This document shows positions 1 through 5,913 of a stretch of DNA of 14,541 nucleotides, piece by piece. The stretch is from CAZBPZ01 sp964493955. GTDB lineage: Bacteria > Chloroflexota > Dehalococcoidia > Dehalococcoidales > Fen-1064. The stretch covers positions 1 to 14,541 of the forward strand of contig CAZBPZ010000042.1 of NCBI GenBank assembly GCA_964493955.1, in the 5' to 3' direction. A program made the translations under genes and the position numbers. The first letter of the stretch is position 1. Each line of letters starts with the position of its first letter. The notes below the pieces were generated by a model that saw only the letters and a list, made by a program, of their open reading frames with translations, was not told the DNA's origin and did no database searches.

Positions 1-484
1 GATTGATTACAGTCAGCCGATGCTAGTCCGCGCCACGGGAAAGGCTAGGGCGGTGGCGGGGAGGAACATTGCTTTTGTTTGTGGTGATGCTGCCCGTCTG
101 CCCTTCCCTGATGAGTGCTTTGATTGCGTTGTTATCTCCTTTGCCTTCCGTAACCTGACCTACCGGAATCCGCGGGCACTGCAGCATCTGGCTGAGGTGT
201 TGCGGGTGCTAATTCGGGGCGGAAGGTATATTATTGTGGAAACCAGCCAGCCCAAATCAAGGCTGGTGCGGAAACTCTATCACCTGTATCTGCGTTGGTT
301 TGTCTTCCGCTGGGGCTACTGGCTTTCCGGCAATAAACCGGCCTATCGCTATCTGGCTGAGTCAGCGGCTCGATTTTATGCCCCGGAAGAGGTACAGGAG
401 ATGCTGAGTGCCGCTGGCTTTGGCCGGGTCTCCTTCCGTCGGCTCTTTGGGGGTGTTGCCGGTATTCATGTCGCTATCAAGTAA
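1..484 (+). CDS. ubiE: UbiE/MenG-type SAM-dependent methyltransferase, 5'-truncated by window edge
   Basis: The reading frame is open from base 2, so the N-terminus and the SAM-binding glycine loop lie outside the window; about 160 C-terminal residues are present. The fragment starts with the IDYSQPML stretch typical after the SAM-binding loop, then GDAARLPFPDECFD, an FRNL motif, the RVLxxGG segment and a C-terminal GGVAGIHVAIK. This order matches the UbiE/COQ5 family, which methylates demethylmenaquinone or a ubiquinone precursor at the membrane. A menaquinone role is inferred; some anaerobes carry UbiE-like enzymes with other substrates. It is convergent with the radical SAM gene, with only 11 bases between stop codons. 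Base composition is AT-richer than the rest of the window. Confidence 0.85.
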   Translation, partial: IDYSQPMLVRATGKARAVAGRNIAFVCGDAARLPFPDECFDCVVISFAFRNLTYRNPRALQHLAEVLRVLIRGGRYIIVETSQPKSRLVRKLYHLYLRWFVFRWGYWLSGNKPAYRYLAESAARFYAPEEVQEMLSAAGFGRVSFRRLFGGVAGIHVAIK

Positions 485-495
485 CGGGATAGGGT

Positions 496-1800
496 TTAGA
501 TCTGCTGCTCAATGTAGAGTTCCCTCAGATTATTCAACGAGGCGAAGAACTCCCGCATCATCACGCTTACCGGATACATTCCCTTCACCGTTACCCTAAG
601 TGTCTCCTCCCCCTCCACCAGACCAAAGAGCTTGAGGAAGAATAGCTCGCGCCCCAGCTTGCGATAGATATCAGCATTAAACCGCTGGTAAAACCTCGTG
701 GTGTCTAGCTCCATGCCGAAGAGTTTGGTTAGCAGGTAATAACGGAGGTGTTCCCGCTCGGATAATCTTCTCCAGCTAACGATGGGCAGCCGGTTATTCG
801 CAATCGATTTGGCATAGGTATCCAGTGAAAAGGAATTCACATAGAAGTTCCCGTTAACGATACTTACTGAACCGGAGCCAATGCCAATATAGTCGTCAAA
901 ATCAATGATGTATTCATCAATCATATGCTCGCCTCGGGAAAAGCACCAGGCGGTGGAGGCTTTATAGCCATCAGTGAGGAGCTTTCTCAGAATAACATCA
1001 TAGAATTCTTTCTCTGGGGACGTGTCTATTCGGTTGAATCTCCGCTGCATGGCGTCCCTCTTGTGTGGTGAGGGCATCAGGGGGTAGAAGGTGGCCTGGT
1101 CAATGCCGAGCTGCTTGAAGGTGTCGACATCGGCCTCAAATTGCTCAAGGGATTGGCCGGGAAAATTGAAGACAAAATCCACATTAAGGGTATTGAATTT
1201 GCCCTCAGCCATCAGCAGTCTCTCCTTGATCTCTTCTCCGCTGAGAAAGGTTCTCCCCATTGTCCTCAGTAGCTTATCATCAAAGCTCTGTACGCCGATG
1301 GATAGGCGGTCAATACCCGCCGCCTTGAGCAAATCTATATTCCTTTGGTTAATCTCGCGAGCCGTTGTCTCCAGGGAAATCCGTCGTACCGTAAAATTCC
1401 GTTTAAGATAGTCAATGAAGCTGATCAGCTCGTCCATCATTATGGTTGGTGTCCCGCCACCAAAGTAAAAGTCAGTAAATTGGAAGCCTCGCTCAAGGTA
1501 CATCTCCAGTTCTCTTCTCAGATGTCGGAAATACTGCCGTGCCCTGTCTTCTTGGAAGAGGTATCGGTTGAAGCAGCAGAAGGGGCATAATGTCCGGCAG
1601 AAGGGGATATGGATGTAGAGCGAGATTTCCTGCTCTTTGCCCAGCCCTGACCACAAGACTGACTCATCAAACTGCCTGGTCAGCTTGAGGAATTTCTTCC
1701 CTTCGTGTCGGATAACCCGGCCAACAATTTGTGAAAGCATTCCCATCCTCACGGCTAAGGTCAGTATCCCTTCTCGGGACGGCTCACCAGCCAGAACCAT
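496..1800 (-). CDS. HemN/HemW-like radical SAM protein (coproporphyrinogen III oxidase family)
   Basis: A 434-residue protein with the HemN-type start of the radical SAM core, YIHIPFC, followed by C68-x3-C72-x2-C75, which ligates the SAM-binding [4Fe-4S] cluster. GGGTPT at 114-119 and RLSIGVQSF are further HemN/HemW signatures. The extra cysteine C76 directly follows C75, whereas classical HemN has the fourth Cys one residue further on. About 60 residues precede the core, longer than in HemW. The family includes oxygen-independent coproporphyrinogen oxidase, the heme chaperone HemW and heme-degrading or methylating relatives, so the reaction cannot be assigned from sequence alone. The ATG at 1800 sits about 11 bases after the predicted transcription start with no Shine-Dalgarno; ATGs at codons 19 and 21 are alternative starts. 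AT-richer than the genes to its right. Confidence 0.85.
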   Translation of the reverse strand: MVLAGEPSREGILTLAVRMGMLSQIVGRVIRHEGKKFLKLTRQFDESVLWSGLGKEQEISLYIHIPFCRTLCPFCCFNRYLFQEDRARQYFRHLRRELEMYLERGFQFTDFYFGGGTPTIMMDELISFIDYLKRNFTVRRISLETTAREINQRNIDLLKAAGIDRLSIGVQSFDDKLLRTMGRTFLSGEEIKERLLMAEGKFNTLNVDFVFNFPGQSLEQFEADVDTFKQLGIDQATFYPLMPSPHKRDAMQRRFNRIDTSPEKEFYDVILRKLLTDGYKASTAWCFSRGEHMIDEYIIDFDDYIGIGSGSVSIVNGNFYVNSFSLDTYAKSIANNRLPIVSWRRLSEREHLRYYLLTKLFGMELDTTRFYQRFNADIYRKLGRELFFLKLFGLVEGEETLRVTVKGMYPVSVMMREFFASLNNLRELYIEQQI

Positions 1801-1817
1801 GCTTAGCCGGCATATAT

Positions 1818-1846
1818 ATTATAGCTTTTTCCGAGCAGTATTTCAT
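1818..1846 (-). promoter_or_regulatory. Sigma-70-type promoter of the radical SAM gene
   Basis: Minus strand: ATGAAA (1841-1846), 17-base spacer, perfect TATAAT (1818-1823). The predicted start near 1811 would leave a leader of about 11 bases, so translation may be close to leaderless. Confidence 0.5.
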
Positions 1847-1930
1847 GGGAGGGTAAAGCCGTGTCTGCCGCCGGTGCCCGTATGAGGTGGGGAGCTGGTC
1901 ACGGGGGGAAGGGCTTTGTGGTAGGGAATT

Positions 1931-2017
1931 TGGTGCCGAGGGGGAGATTTGAACTCCCACGAGCTTTCGCTCACCACCCCCTCAAGATGGCGTGTCTACC
2001 GGTTCCACCACCTCGGC
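1931..2017 (-). tRNA. tRNA-Leu (anticodon GAG)
   Basis: The minus strand folds as a class II tRNA: acceptor GCCGAGG/CCTCGGC, anticodon stem CCATC/GGTGG around loop TTGAGGG (anticodon GAG), a variable arm with GAGCGAAAGCTC, and a T-arm with GTTCAAATC. The 3' CCA is encoded (1931-1933). It reads CUC/CUU leucine codons and lies 13 bases downstream of tRNA-Trp, probably on the same transcript. Confidence 0.95.
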
Positions 2018-2030
2018 ATCACCAGATTAC

Positions 2031-2107
2031 TGGCAGGAGTGGGAGGATTCGAACCCCCGACCGGCGGTTTTGGAGACCGCTGCTCTACCAGACTGAGCTA
2101 CACTCCT
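2031..2107 (-). tRNA. tRNA-Trp (anticodon CCA)
   Basis: Minus strand cloverleaf: acceptor AGGAGTG/CACTCCT, D-arm TAGCTCAG, anticodon stem GCGGT/ACCGC around loop CTCCAAA (anticodon CCA), T-loop GGTTCGAATCC and encoded CCA at 2031-2033. A TAAATT box preceded by TGC at 2120-2128 on the minus strand could be its -10 element. Confidence 0.95.
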
Positions 2108-2284
2108 CGGTGACAGCCTAATTTAGCACGAAACGGCCAAAAATGGAAGTGGGGGGAGTAAATCTCCCCGCCGGCCCGGCACACCTTCGCCTGTTACCGG
2201 CGGGCCATCCCCGGTGGCTACCCACCCCTGCAAAAGCCAGGCACCACGGGCTGAGACCGCGCTGCTCCCTGCCGCAGGGCCCGG
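2108..2284. other. Intergenic stretch between tRNA-Trp and sod with hairpins
   Basis: No coding region is supported. A 6-bp hairpin GGGGAG/CTCCCC with loop TAAAT spans 2153-2169, and a 7-bp stem CCGCCGG/CCGGCGG pairs 2168-2174 with 2197-2203. Either could help end transcription of the superoxide dismutase gene from the right, but neither has a clear T-tract. Confidence 0.3.
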
Positions 2285-2866
2285 CTAGGCCAGCAGGCGC
2301 TCGTCCACCGCCTCCCAGCGGACGTTCTTGAAGAAGGCGGCAATGTAATCGGCCCGCTTCAGCCCGTAATCGGTCATGAAGGCGTGCTCGAAGACGTCCA
2401 TCACCAGCAGGGGCCGGCAGCCGGCCAGGTGGCCCGTCTCGTGCTCATTTATCCACTGGTTGAAGAGGCGGCCGGTGACGTCGTCCTGGTAGAGTATGAC
2501 CCAGCCGATGCCGCGCAGCGCCCCGGTGGCGCGGAAGTCCTTCTCCCAGGCCTCCACACTGCCAAAGTCGGCCGCCAGCTTCGCTGCCAGCCGGCCCGAC
2601 CGGTCCAGCGCGGCCGTGCCGCCGAGGTTACCGAAGTAATACTCGTGCAGGCGCATCCCGTTGAACTCGAAGCCCATCCGCCGCTTGAGCTCGGCGTACT
2701 CGGGCGTACCGGTCCTGTCTTCCTTGAGCATCCCGGCCAGTATATCGGCCAGCTTGTTGGTGTTGGTGACGTAGCCCTGGTACAGGGTAAAGTGGTTGCG
2801 GAGAAGGGTCTCGCTGAACCCCTCCATGCCAATCAGTGAGCTAAAGTCCTTTGCTTCGTAAGCCAC
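2285..2866 (-). CDS. Fe/Mn-type superoxide dismutase
   Basis: A cytoplasmic enzyme that dismutates superoxide to hydrogen peroxide and oxygen. The GTG at 2866 is chosen because AAGGAGGA precedes it at about 6 bases; this gives 193 residues, the usual length. All four metal ligands of the family can be placed: H25 (RNHFTLYQGY), H74 (RLHEYYFGN), D157 and H161 (MDVFEHAF). The flanking residues are divergent from E. coli SodA/SodB (RLHEYYFGNLGG instead of the usual WNHxFYW region), and the usual outer-sphere glutamine is not obvious, so metal preference cannot be read out. It lies 42 bases downstream of the small unknown gene and probably shares its promoter. In an anaerobe this would serve transient oxygen exposure. 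Confidence 0.9.
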   Translation of the reverse strand: MAYEAKDFSSLIGMEGFSETLLRNHFTLYQGYVTNTNKLADILAGMLKEDRTGTPEYAELKRRMGFEFNGMRLHEYYFGNLGGTAALDRSGRLAAKLAADFGSVEAWEKDFRATGALRGIGWVILYQDDVTGRLFNQWINEHETGHLAGCRPLLVMDVFEHAFMTDYGLKRADYIAAFFKNVRWEAVDERLLA

Positions 2867-2908
2867 GGTAGTATCCTCCTTCGTCCCTATCCGTCCTGGC
2901 ACAGCCTG

Positions 2909-3160
2909 CTACAGGCTGGTAATAAACTGCTTGGCCGCTTCCTCCCACTCCCGGGCGACAACATCGACCTGCGTCCGGCGGCCGTCCTCCTCGGCACAGG
3001 CGGTCACCTCCACACGCCCGCCACCGCCCTCAAAGCAGGCGGAAACACCCGTCTCGCCGGTCACTTCGAGGCCGTAGCGCCCGGCCGGCCCGAAAAACCT
3101 GACCGCCCGCCTCACCACTTCCTCCGGGGTAAGCTTTGTCCTGGTACCGATTCTTACCAT
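2909..3160 (-). CDS. Small protein of unknown function, upstream of sod
   Basis: An 83-residue soluble protein beginning MVRIGTRTKLTPEEVV. A longer frame extends upstream, but the ATG at 3160 has GGGAGG about 6 bases before it and the upstream part looks like untranslated leader. There is an N-terminal helical part (PEEVVRRAVRFF), then alternating strand-like segments (YGLEVTGET, GRVEVTACAEE, RTQVDVVA) and a C-terminal helix (EWEEAAKQFITSL). This pattern would suit a small alpha/beta, polyketide-cyclase-like or stress-related fold, but I recognise no family. No signal peptide or membrane segment. Cotranscription with the dismutase is likely. Confidence 0.6.
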   Translation of the reverse strand: MVRIGTRTKLTPEEVVRRAVRFFGPAGRYGLEVTGETGVSACFEGGGGRVEVTACAEEDGRRTQVDVVAREWEEAAKQFITSL

Positions 3161-3177
3161 TTCCTGCCTCCCGGTAC

Positions 3178-3215
3178 CTGTACTCATGGCTGATGGAGTA
3201 CAGCCCCCGATTGTA
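3178..3215 (-). promoter_or_regulatory. Promoter and inverted repeat ahead of the unknown gene-sod operon
   Basis: Minus strand: TACAAT (3210-3215) as a -10 box, with no convincing -35. Just downstream is a perfect 8-bp inverted repeat, CTGTACTC (3178-3185) and GAGTACAG (3196-3203), separated by 10 bases. The repeat would cover the transcription start, so it could be a repressor site or a hairpin at the 5' end of the mRNA. GGTACC occurs three times around it (near 3142, 3173 and 3221). Confidence 0.4.
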
Positions 3216-3276
3216 TCACCGGTACCCGTCCCGCGCCACCCGCAGGGGCGCAGCCTGAAGCCGCCTTCTGCTTCTG

Positions 3277-3648
3277 CTAGAGGAAGTAGTGCAGCATCAG
3301 GTCCAGCCGGCCGTGCCGGATGAGGTACAGGCCAGAGAAGCGCATCACCTGCCGCATCCGCTCCCGGTAGCCCGGCGCGTAGCAGGGCGTCGGGCACTTC
3401 TTGCACATGGGCTTGGGGTCATAGGGACACTGCAGCCGCTTGGCGATGCCGTGCTGCAGCAGCCTCAGGCACCCGGGGCAGAGCTCCGGCACCTCCCCCA
3501 GCACCTCACCCAGCCCAGTGCCGTCCACCGGCAGGGGCCGTTTTTCCGCCCCCCGGTGGTTCTCCCGGCAGTAGATCTGAACGAAACGGGCCAGGACACG
3601 AATGTCCCTGCCCTTTTTCCGGTCAAGCCTGCTGTAGAGGCCCGGCAT
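3277..3648 (-). CDS. N2O-stimulated-promoter family protein (Cys-rich)
   Basis: A 123-residue protein that I recognise as the family named after a nitrous-oxide-stimulated promoter (Pfam PF11756). Evidence is the ordered cysteines C57-x2-C60, C74, C82-x2-C85-x3-C89, and the signature CPTPCYxxxYRERMRQVMRFSG followed by a basic, leucine-rich end. Its molecular function is not established; the cysteine pattern suggests a metal or iron-sulfur site. ATG at 3648 follows GGAGGACAGA. It starts 20 bases after the ferredoxin-like gene and is the last gene of the Crp/Fnr-linked cluster, which fits a role in anaerobic or nitrogen-oxide stress. Confidence 0.75.
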   Translation of the reverse strand: MPGLYSRLDRKKGRDIRVLARFVQIYCRENHRGAEKRPLPVDGTGLGEVLGEVPELCPGCLRLLQHGIAKRLQCPYDPKPMCKKCPTPCYAPGYRERMRQVMRFSGLYLIRHGRLDLMLHYFL

Positions 3649-3668
3649 TCTGTCCTCCGCTCCCGTCT

Positions 3669-4460
3669 TCAGCCCGCCGCCCCGGCAGCCAGCACCTCGC
3701 CCCGCACGGCGATGGTAACTTCCCTCACCGGTATATTCTTACCGCTGGCGGCCGCGGCCTGGCGTGCCATCTGCACCAGTCCGAAGCAGCACGACACCTC
3801 CATGTGCACCACCGTCAGGCTGCGCACGTCCGACTGCTTCAGTATGGCCGTCAGCTTGCTCAGGTGGGCCTCAAAGTCGTCCAGCTTGGGGCAGGCAATC
3901 ACCAGGCTGTGGCCCCTGAGAAAGTCCTGATGGAAACCGGCATAGACAAAGGGCACGCAGTGGGCCGCCAGCACTAGGTCAGCCCCCTGCAAGAAGGGCG
4001 CCCGGGGCGGCACCAGCGTCAGCTGCACCGGCCAGTGGCCGAGGGCCGAAGGAAGCGGGGCAGACCGGGCCGCCGGGGTGGCCCCGCCGCCAAACTGCGT
4101 AACACGGGCCGAAGGGCAGCCGGCTGCCGGGGCTGCCGTGCGCCCGAACTCCTGCACGCTGGGGCCGGGGCAACCGCAGGGCAGGTCTTCCTCAACCTTC
4201 GCCGGCTGCTGGCGGGCAAGGTGCTCCTTCACCAGCTCCTCATCAAACTCCTCCGCCTCGCGCTCCTCAATCGTGATGGCACCCGTGGGGCACTCCCCGA
4301 GGCAGGCCCCCAGGCCGTCACAGTAGACCTCGCTGACGAGGCGTGCCTTGCCGTCGATTATCTGCAGCGCTCCCTCGGCACACGAGGGCACGCAGGCACC
4401 GCAGCCGTTACAGAGCTCCTCGTCAATGTGGACAATCTTCCTCGTAGTCCGCACCCTCAT
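3669..4460 (-). CDS. Ferredoxin-like 4Fe-4S protein with conserved C-terminal Cys domain
   Basis: A 263-residue cytoplasmic protein. The N-terminus carries C17-x2-C20-x2-C23-x3-C27, a complete [4Fe-4S] ferredoxin motif, and a second incomplete motif, C47-DGLGA-C53-LGE-C57-P, in which the usual second cysteine is leucine; this CDGLGAC form is how I remember the family. A linker with further Cys (CGC near 94, C114) leads to a C-terminal domain with ADLVLAAHCVPF, FLRGHSLVIACPKLDD and VVHMEVSCCFGL. The family is common in anaerobes next to Crp/Fnr regulators and hybrid-cluster-protein genes; no hcp is present here. It is probably an electron carrier, partner unknown. It lies 27 bases after the zinc-ribbon gene. 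Confidence 0.8.
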   Translation of the reverse strand: MRVRTTRKIVHIDEELCNGCGACVPSCAEGALQIIDGKARLVSEVYCDGLGACLGECPTGAITIEEREAEEFDEELVKEHLARQQPAKVEEDLPCGCPGPSVQEFGRTAAPAAGCPSARVTQFGGGATPAARSAPLPSALGHWPVQLTLVPPRAPFLQGADLVLAAHCVPFVYAGFHQDFLRGHSLVIACPKLDDFEAHLSKLTAILKQSDVRSLTVVHMEVSCCFGLVQMARQAAAASGKNIPVREVTIAVRGEVLAAGAAG

Positions 4461-4487
4461 CCCCCATCATCCTCAGTTTCTTGGAGA

Positions 4488-4718
4488 TCAGTCCTCGCCA
4501 CGAAGCTCCCGCCAGCGTTCCTCGCCCAGGCATTCACGGGCAGAGGCACACCAGTCGATGCAGGAAGGGACATCCTCGCGGTAGATGCGGGTCCCGCACT
4601 TGTGGCACCGGACACGCTGCTCGTCGGAGAACATCTCCACCTCGGTACCGCAGTTGGGGCACTTGTGCAGCGACACCCGCAGGTTGCGCATGTCCTGCCC
4701 GGGGCATTTAAAAGTCAT
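4488..4718 (-). CDS. Small zinc-ribbon-like Cys-rich protein
   Basis: 76 residues with eight cysteines: C5, C20-x2-C23 (CPNC), C38-x2-C41 (CHKC), then C53, C57 and C63 in the tail (SCIDWC, ECLGEERW). The paired CxxC knuckles are a zinc-ribbon or rubredoxin-like metal site; the tail cysteines could bind a second metal. I recall similar short proteins beside ferredoxin and Crp/Fnr genes in anaerobes, but no function is established. A very strong Shine-Dalgarno (GAGGAGGTGA) precedes the ATG at 4718. It is the first gene after the regulator, separated by 99 bases, and probably starts the operon with the ferredoxin-like and N2O-family genes. Confidence 0.7.
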   Translation of the reverse strand: MTFKCPGQDMRNLRVSLHKCPNCGTEVEMFSDEQRVRCHKCGTRIYREDVPSCIDWCASARECLGEERWRELRGED

Positions 4719-4817
4719 TTCCTCACCTCCTCAGGCTGGTTAGTTCTCGTGTACAGCCTAATCGTAAGGCGTAGAAAAGGGCCACACCATGACGCACATC
4801 ATATAGCGGATACCGGC

Positions 4818-5495
4818 CTAGACCCGCGGGTGACCCTCCGCCAGCAGCCGCAGCTTCTCGGCGTTAACAATGGTAACCCGTCCGCGCACCGAGCGGATGA
4901 TACCGCGGCGGCCAAGCTCGCTCATGATGCGGATGGCCGTCTCGGTGGTGGTGCCGGTCATGTCGGCAATATCCTGGCGGGTGAAGGGCAACGTCTGCCC
5001 CAGCCGGGCCGAGAGCCGCACCAGCAGCCTGGTGATACGCTGCTCAACCCGCTCCCCGGCCAGGTCACGCAGCCTTGTCTGGGCCTCGCGCAGCCGGCCC
5101 CCGAGGACGGTGATAATGCGCAGCGCCACCTGCGGGCGCACCGAGAGAAACTGCATAAATGCCTCCCGCTCCACGCCGAGCAGCTCGGTGGGGGCGGTCG
5201 TCCGGGCGGAGGCCGGGTAGGCCTTGCCCTCAAAGACGGCCACCTCCCCGAACATCTCTCCCGGCCCGAAGAAGGCCACGATGAACTCCCGGCCCTGGGA
5301 AGAGTGCTTGATAATCTTAACACCGCCCTCGGCTACCATGTAGAACCAGCGCGGCTCGTCACCCTCCCAGAAGACAAACTCCCCCGCCCCGAAGCGGCGG
5401 CTGACGGCCAGCCCGACCAGTGCCGCCAGGTCGTCGTCACTCAGGACGGCAAAGATACGTGACCGCCTCAGCAGGTCAACCTTCGACCCGGCCAA
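4818..5495 (-). CDS. Crp/Fnr-family transcriptional regulator
   Basis: 225 residues: an N-terminal cyclic-nucleotide-binding-like beta-roll (about 15-125, with FGAGEFVFWEGDEP and FGPGEMFGEVAVFEG), the long dimerisation helix (about 125-160) and a C-terminal winged helix-turn-helix with TRQDIADMTGTTTETAIRIMSELG (172-195). There is no cysteine in the protein, so it cannot carry an FNR-type iron-sulfur cluster; a small-molecule, heme or NO signal as in Dnr/NnrR-like relatives is possible but not shown. The start is TTG, chosen because AGGAGGAG sits directly before it. It lies upstream of the iron-sulfur cluster genes and is divergent from the glutaredoxin, so both directions are plausible targets. 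Confidence 0.9.
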   Translation of the reverse strand: MAGSKVDLLRRSRIFAVLSDDDLAALVGLAVSRRFGAGEFVFWEGDEPRWFYMVAEGGVKIIKHSSQGREFIVAFFGPGEMFGEVAVFEGKAYPASARTTAPTELLGVEREAFMQFLSVRPQVALRIITVLGGRLREAQTRLRDLAGERVEQRITRLLVRLSARLGQTLPFTRQDIADMTGTTTETAIRIMSELGRRGIIRSVRGRVTIVNAEKLRLLAEGHPRV

Positions 5496-5527
5496 CTCTC
5501 CTCCTGCGAAAGGGGTATGCGGGCAGG

Positions 5528-5558
5528 ATTATAGCACGGCGGGACAGCCCCGCGGCAA
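5528..5558 (-). promoter_or_regulatory. Extended -10 promoter of the Crp/Fnr regulator
   Basis: Minus strand TGC-TATAAT (5528-5536) is an extended -10; a weak -35 TTGCCG (5553-5558) sits 19 bases upstream. Between this and the divergent promoter lies an inverted repeat, GCGGG (5539-5543) and CCCGC (5549-5553), which could be an operator. Confidence 0.5.
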
Positions 5559-5570
5559 GCATGGTATTAT
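5541..5570 (+). promoter_or_regulatory. Weak candidate promoter of the selenoglutaredoxin
   Basis: TATTAT (5565-5570) as -10 and GGGACA (5541-5546) as a poor -35 with an 18-base spacer. It overlaps the promoter and inverted repeat of the divergent Crp/Fnr gene, so joint control is possible. Confidence 0.3.
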
Positions 5571-5610
5571 CTAGTCTGGTTTAACTCCCGGCAGAGAAGT
5601 GAGGTGCGAA

Positions 5611-5850
5611 GTGGCGGAGAAGAACGTGGTAATCTACAGTACCCCCGCCTGACCCTGGTGCAAGCAGGTGAAAGAGTATCTTTCGCGAAAGAACGTCAAG
5701 TTCACCGACTACGACGTTTCCAGGGACAGGGACAAGGCCCGTGAGATGGTCCAGAAGTCGGGGCAGATGGGCGTGCCGGTGCTGGACATAGGCGGGGAAA
5801 TTGTGGTGGGTTTCAACCAGGGCAAGATAGACGGACTGCTGACCAGGTAG
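5611..5850 (+). CDS. Selenocysteine-containing glutaredoxin (YruB-type), in-frame TGA
   Basis: 79 residues if the TGA at 5650-5652 is read as selenocysteine. The product starts MAEKNVVIYSTPA-U14-PW-C17-KQ, so Sec replaces the first Cys of the C-P-W-C redox site. The rest is typical thioredoxin fold: KEYLSRKNVKFTDYDV, then the cis-proline region MGVPVLDIGG (P56) and IVVGF. The family reduces disulfides in the cytoplasm. GTG at 5611 is chosen because GAGGTG lies four bases before it. A hairpin fitting the bacterial SECIS model starts 15 bases after the TGA. Neighbouring genes use TGA as a stop (universal stress protein, csoR), so a changed genetic code is unlikely. A conventional call would start at GTG 5668 and lose the active site. 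The alternative is a pseudogene with a Cys-to-stop change. Confidence 0.85.
5668..5686 (+). promoter_or_regulatory. Candidate bacterial SECIS element
   Basis: GTGAAAG (5668-5674) pairs with CTTTCGC (5680-5686), seven base pairs including one G-U, closing a 5-base loop AGTAT (5675-5679). The loop begins 22 bases after the TGA and has G as its second base. As I recall the bacterial SECIS model, it needs a hairpin about 16-37 bases downstream with a G among the first two loop bases, so this fits. The right arm can also pair with following sequence (self-complementary 5680-5691), a possible competing fold. Confidence 0.7.
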
Positions 5851-5877
5851 TCTCCCGCCCCGGCCCCGGGAAGTAAC

Positions 5878-5913
5878 ATGTACGATACCATCATCGGCGG
5901 CGGCCCGGCCGCC
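5878..5913 (+). pseudogene. trxB: 5' stub of a thioredoxin reductase gene
   Basis: Starting 27 bases after the glutaredoxin stop, ATG begins MYDTIIGGGPAA, which is the first beta strand and FAD-binding GxGxxG loop of thioredoxin reductase. After about 12 codons the similarity stops at once (PFSFNEVVAQ instead of a helix such as LTAAIYAAR), and the frame runs on into the antisense strand of copA to 6078. Glutaredoxin-trxB pairs are common in bacteria, so the gene was probably the glutaredoxin's reductase. Deletion, rearrangement or an assembly joint near 5913 would explain the break. Confidence 0.65.

Noticed and set aside
2867..2902. Upstream ATG for superoxide dismutase at 2902
   Set aside because: It would place the strong AAGGAGGA inside the coding region; the GTG at 2866 is at ideal spacing and matches family length.
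2909..3406. Long form (165 codons) of the small gene before sod
   Set aside because: The upstream part overlaps the N2O-family gene, contains the likely promoter and hairpin, and has a Pro/Gly/Arg-rich shadow composition; the ATG at 3160 has a good ribosome binding site.
4035..5462. A 475-codon open frame on the plus strand
   Set aside because: It runs antisense to the ferredoxin-like, zinc-ribbon and Crp/Fnr genes, which have clear motifs; GC-rich DNA gives long shadow frames. The protein has no recognisable domain.
5650..5652. TGA read as Trp or Gly through a variant genetic code
   Set aside because: Universal stress protein, csoR and the SHOCT ORF end with TGA, and the TGA lies precisely at a redox Cys site, which favours selenocysteine.
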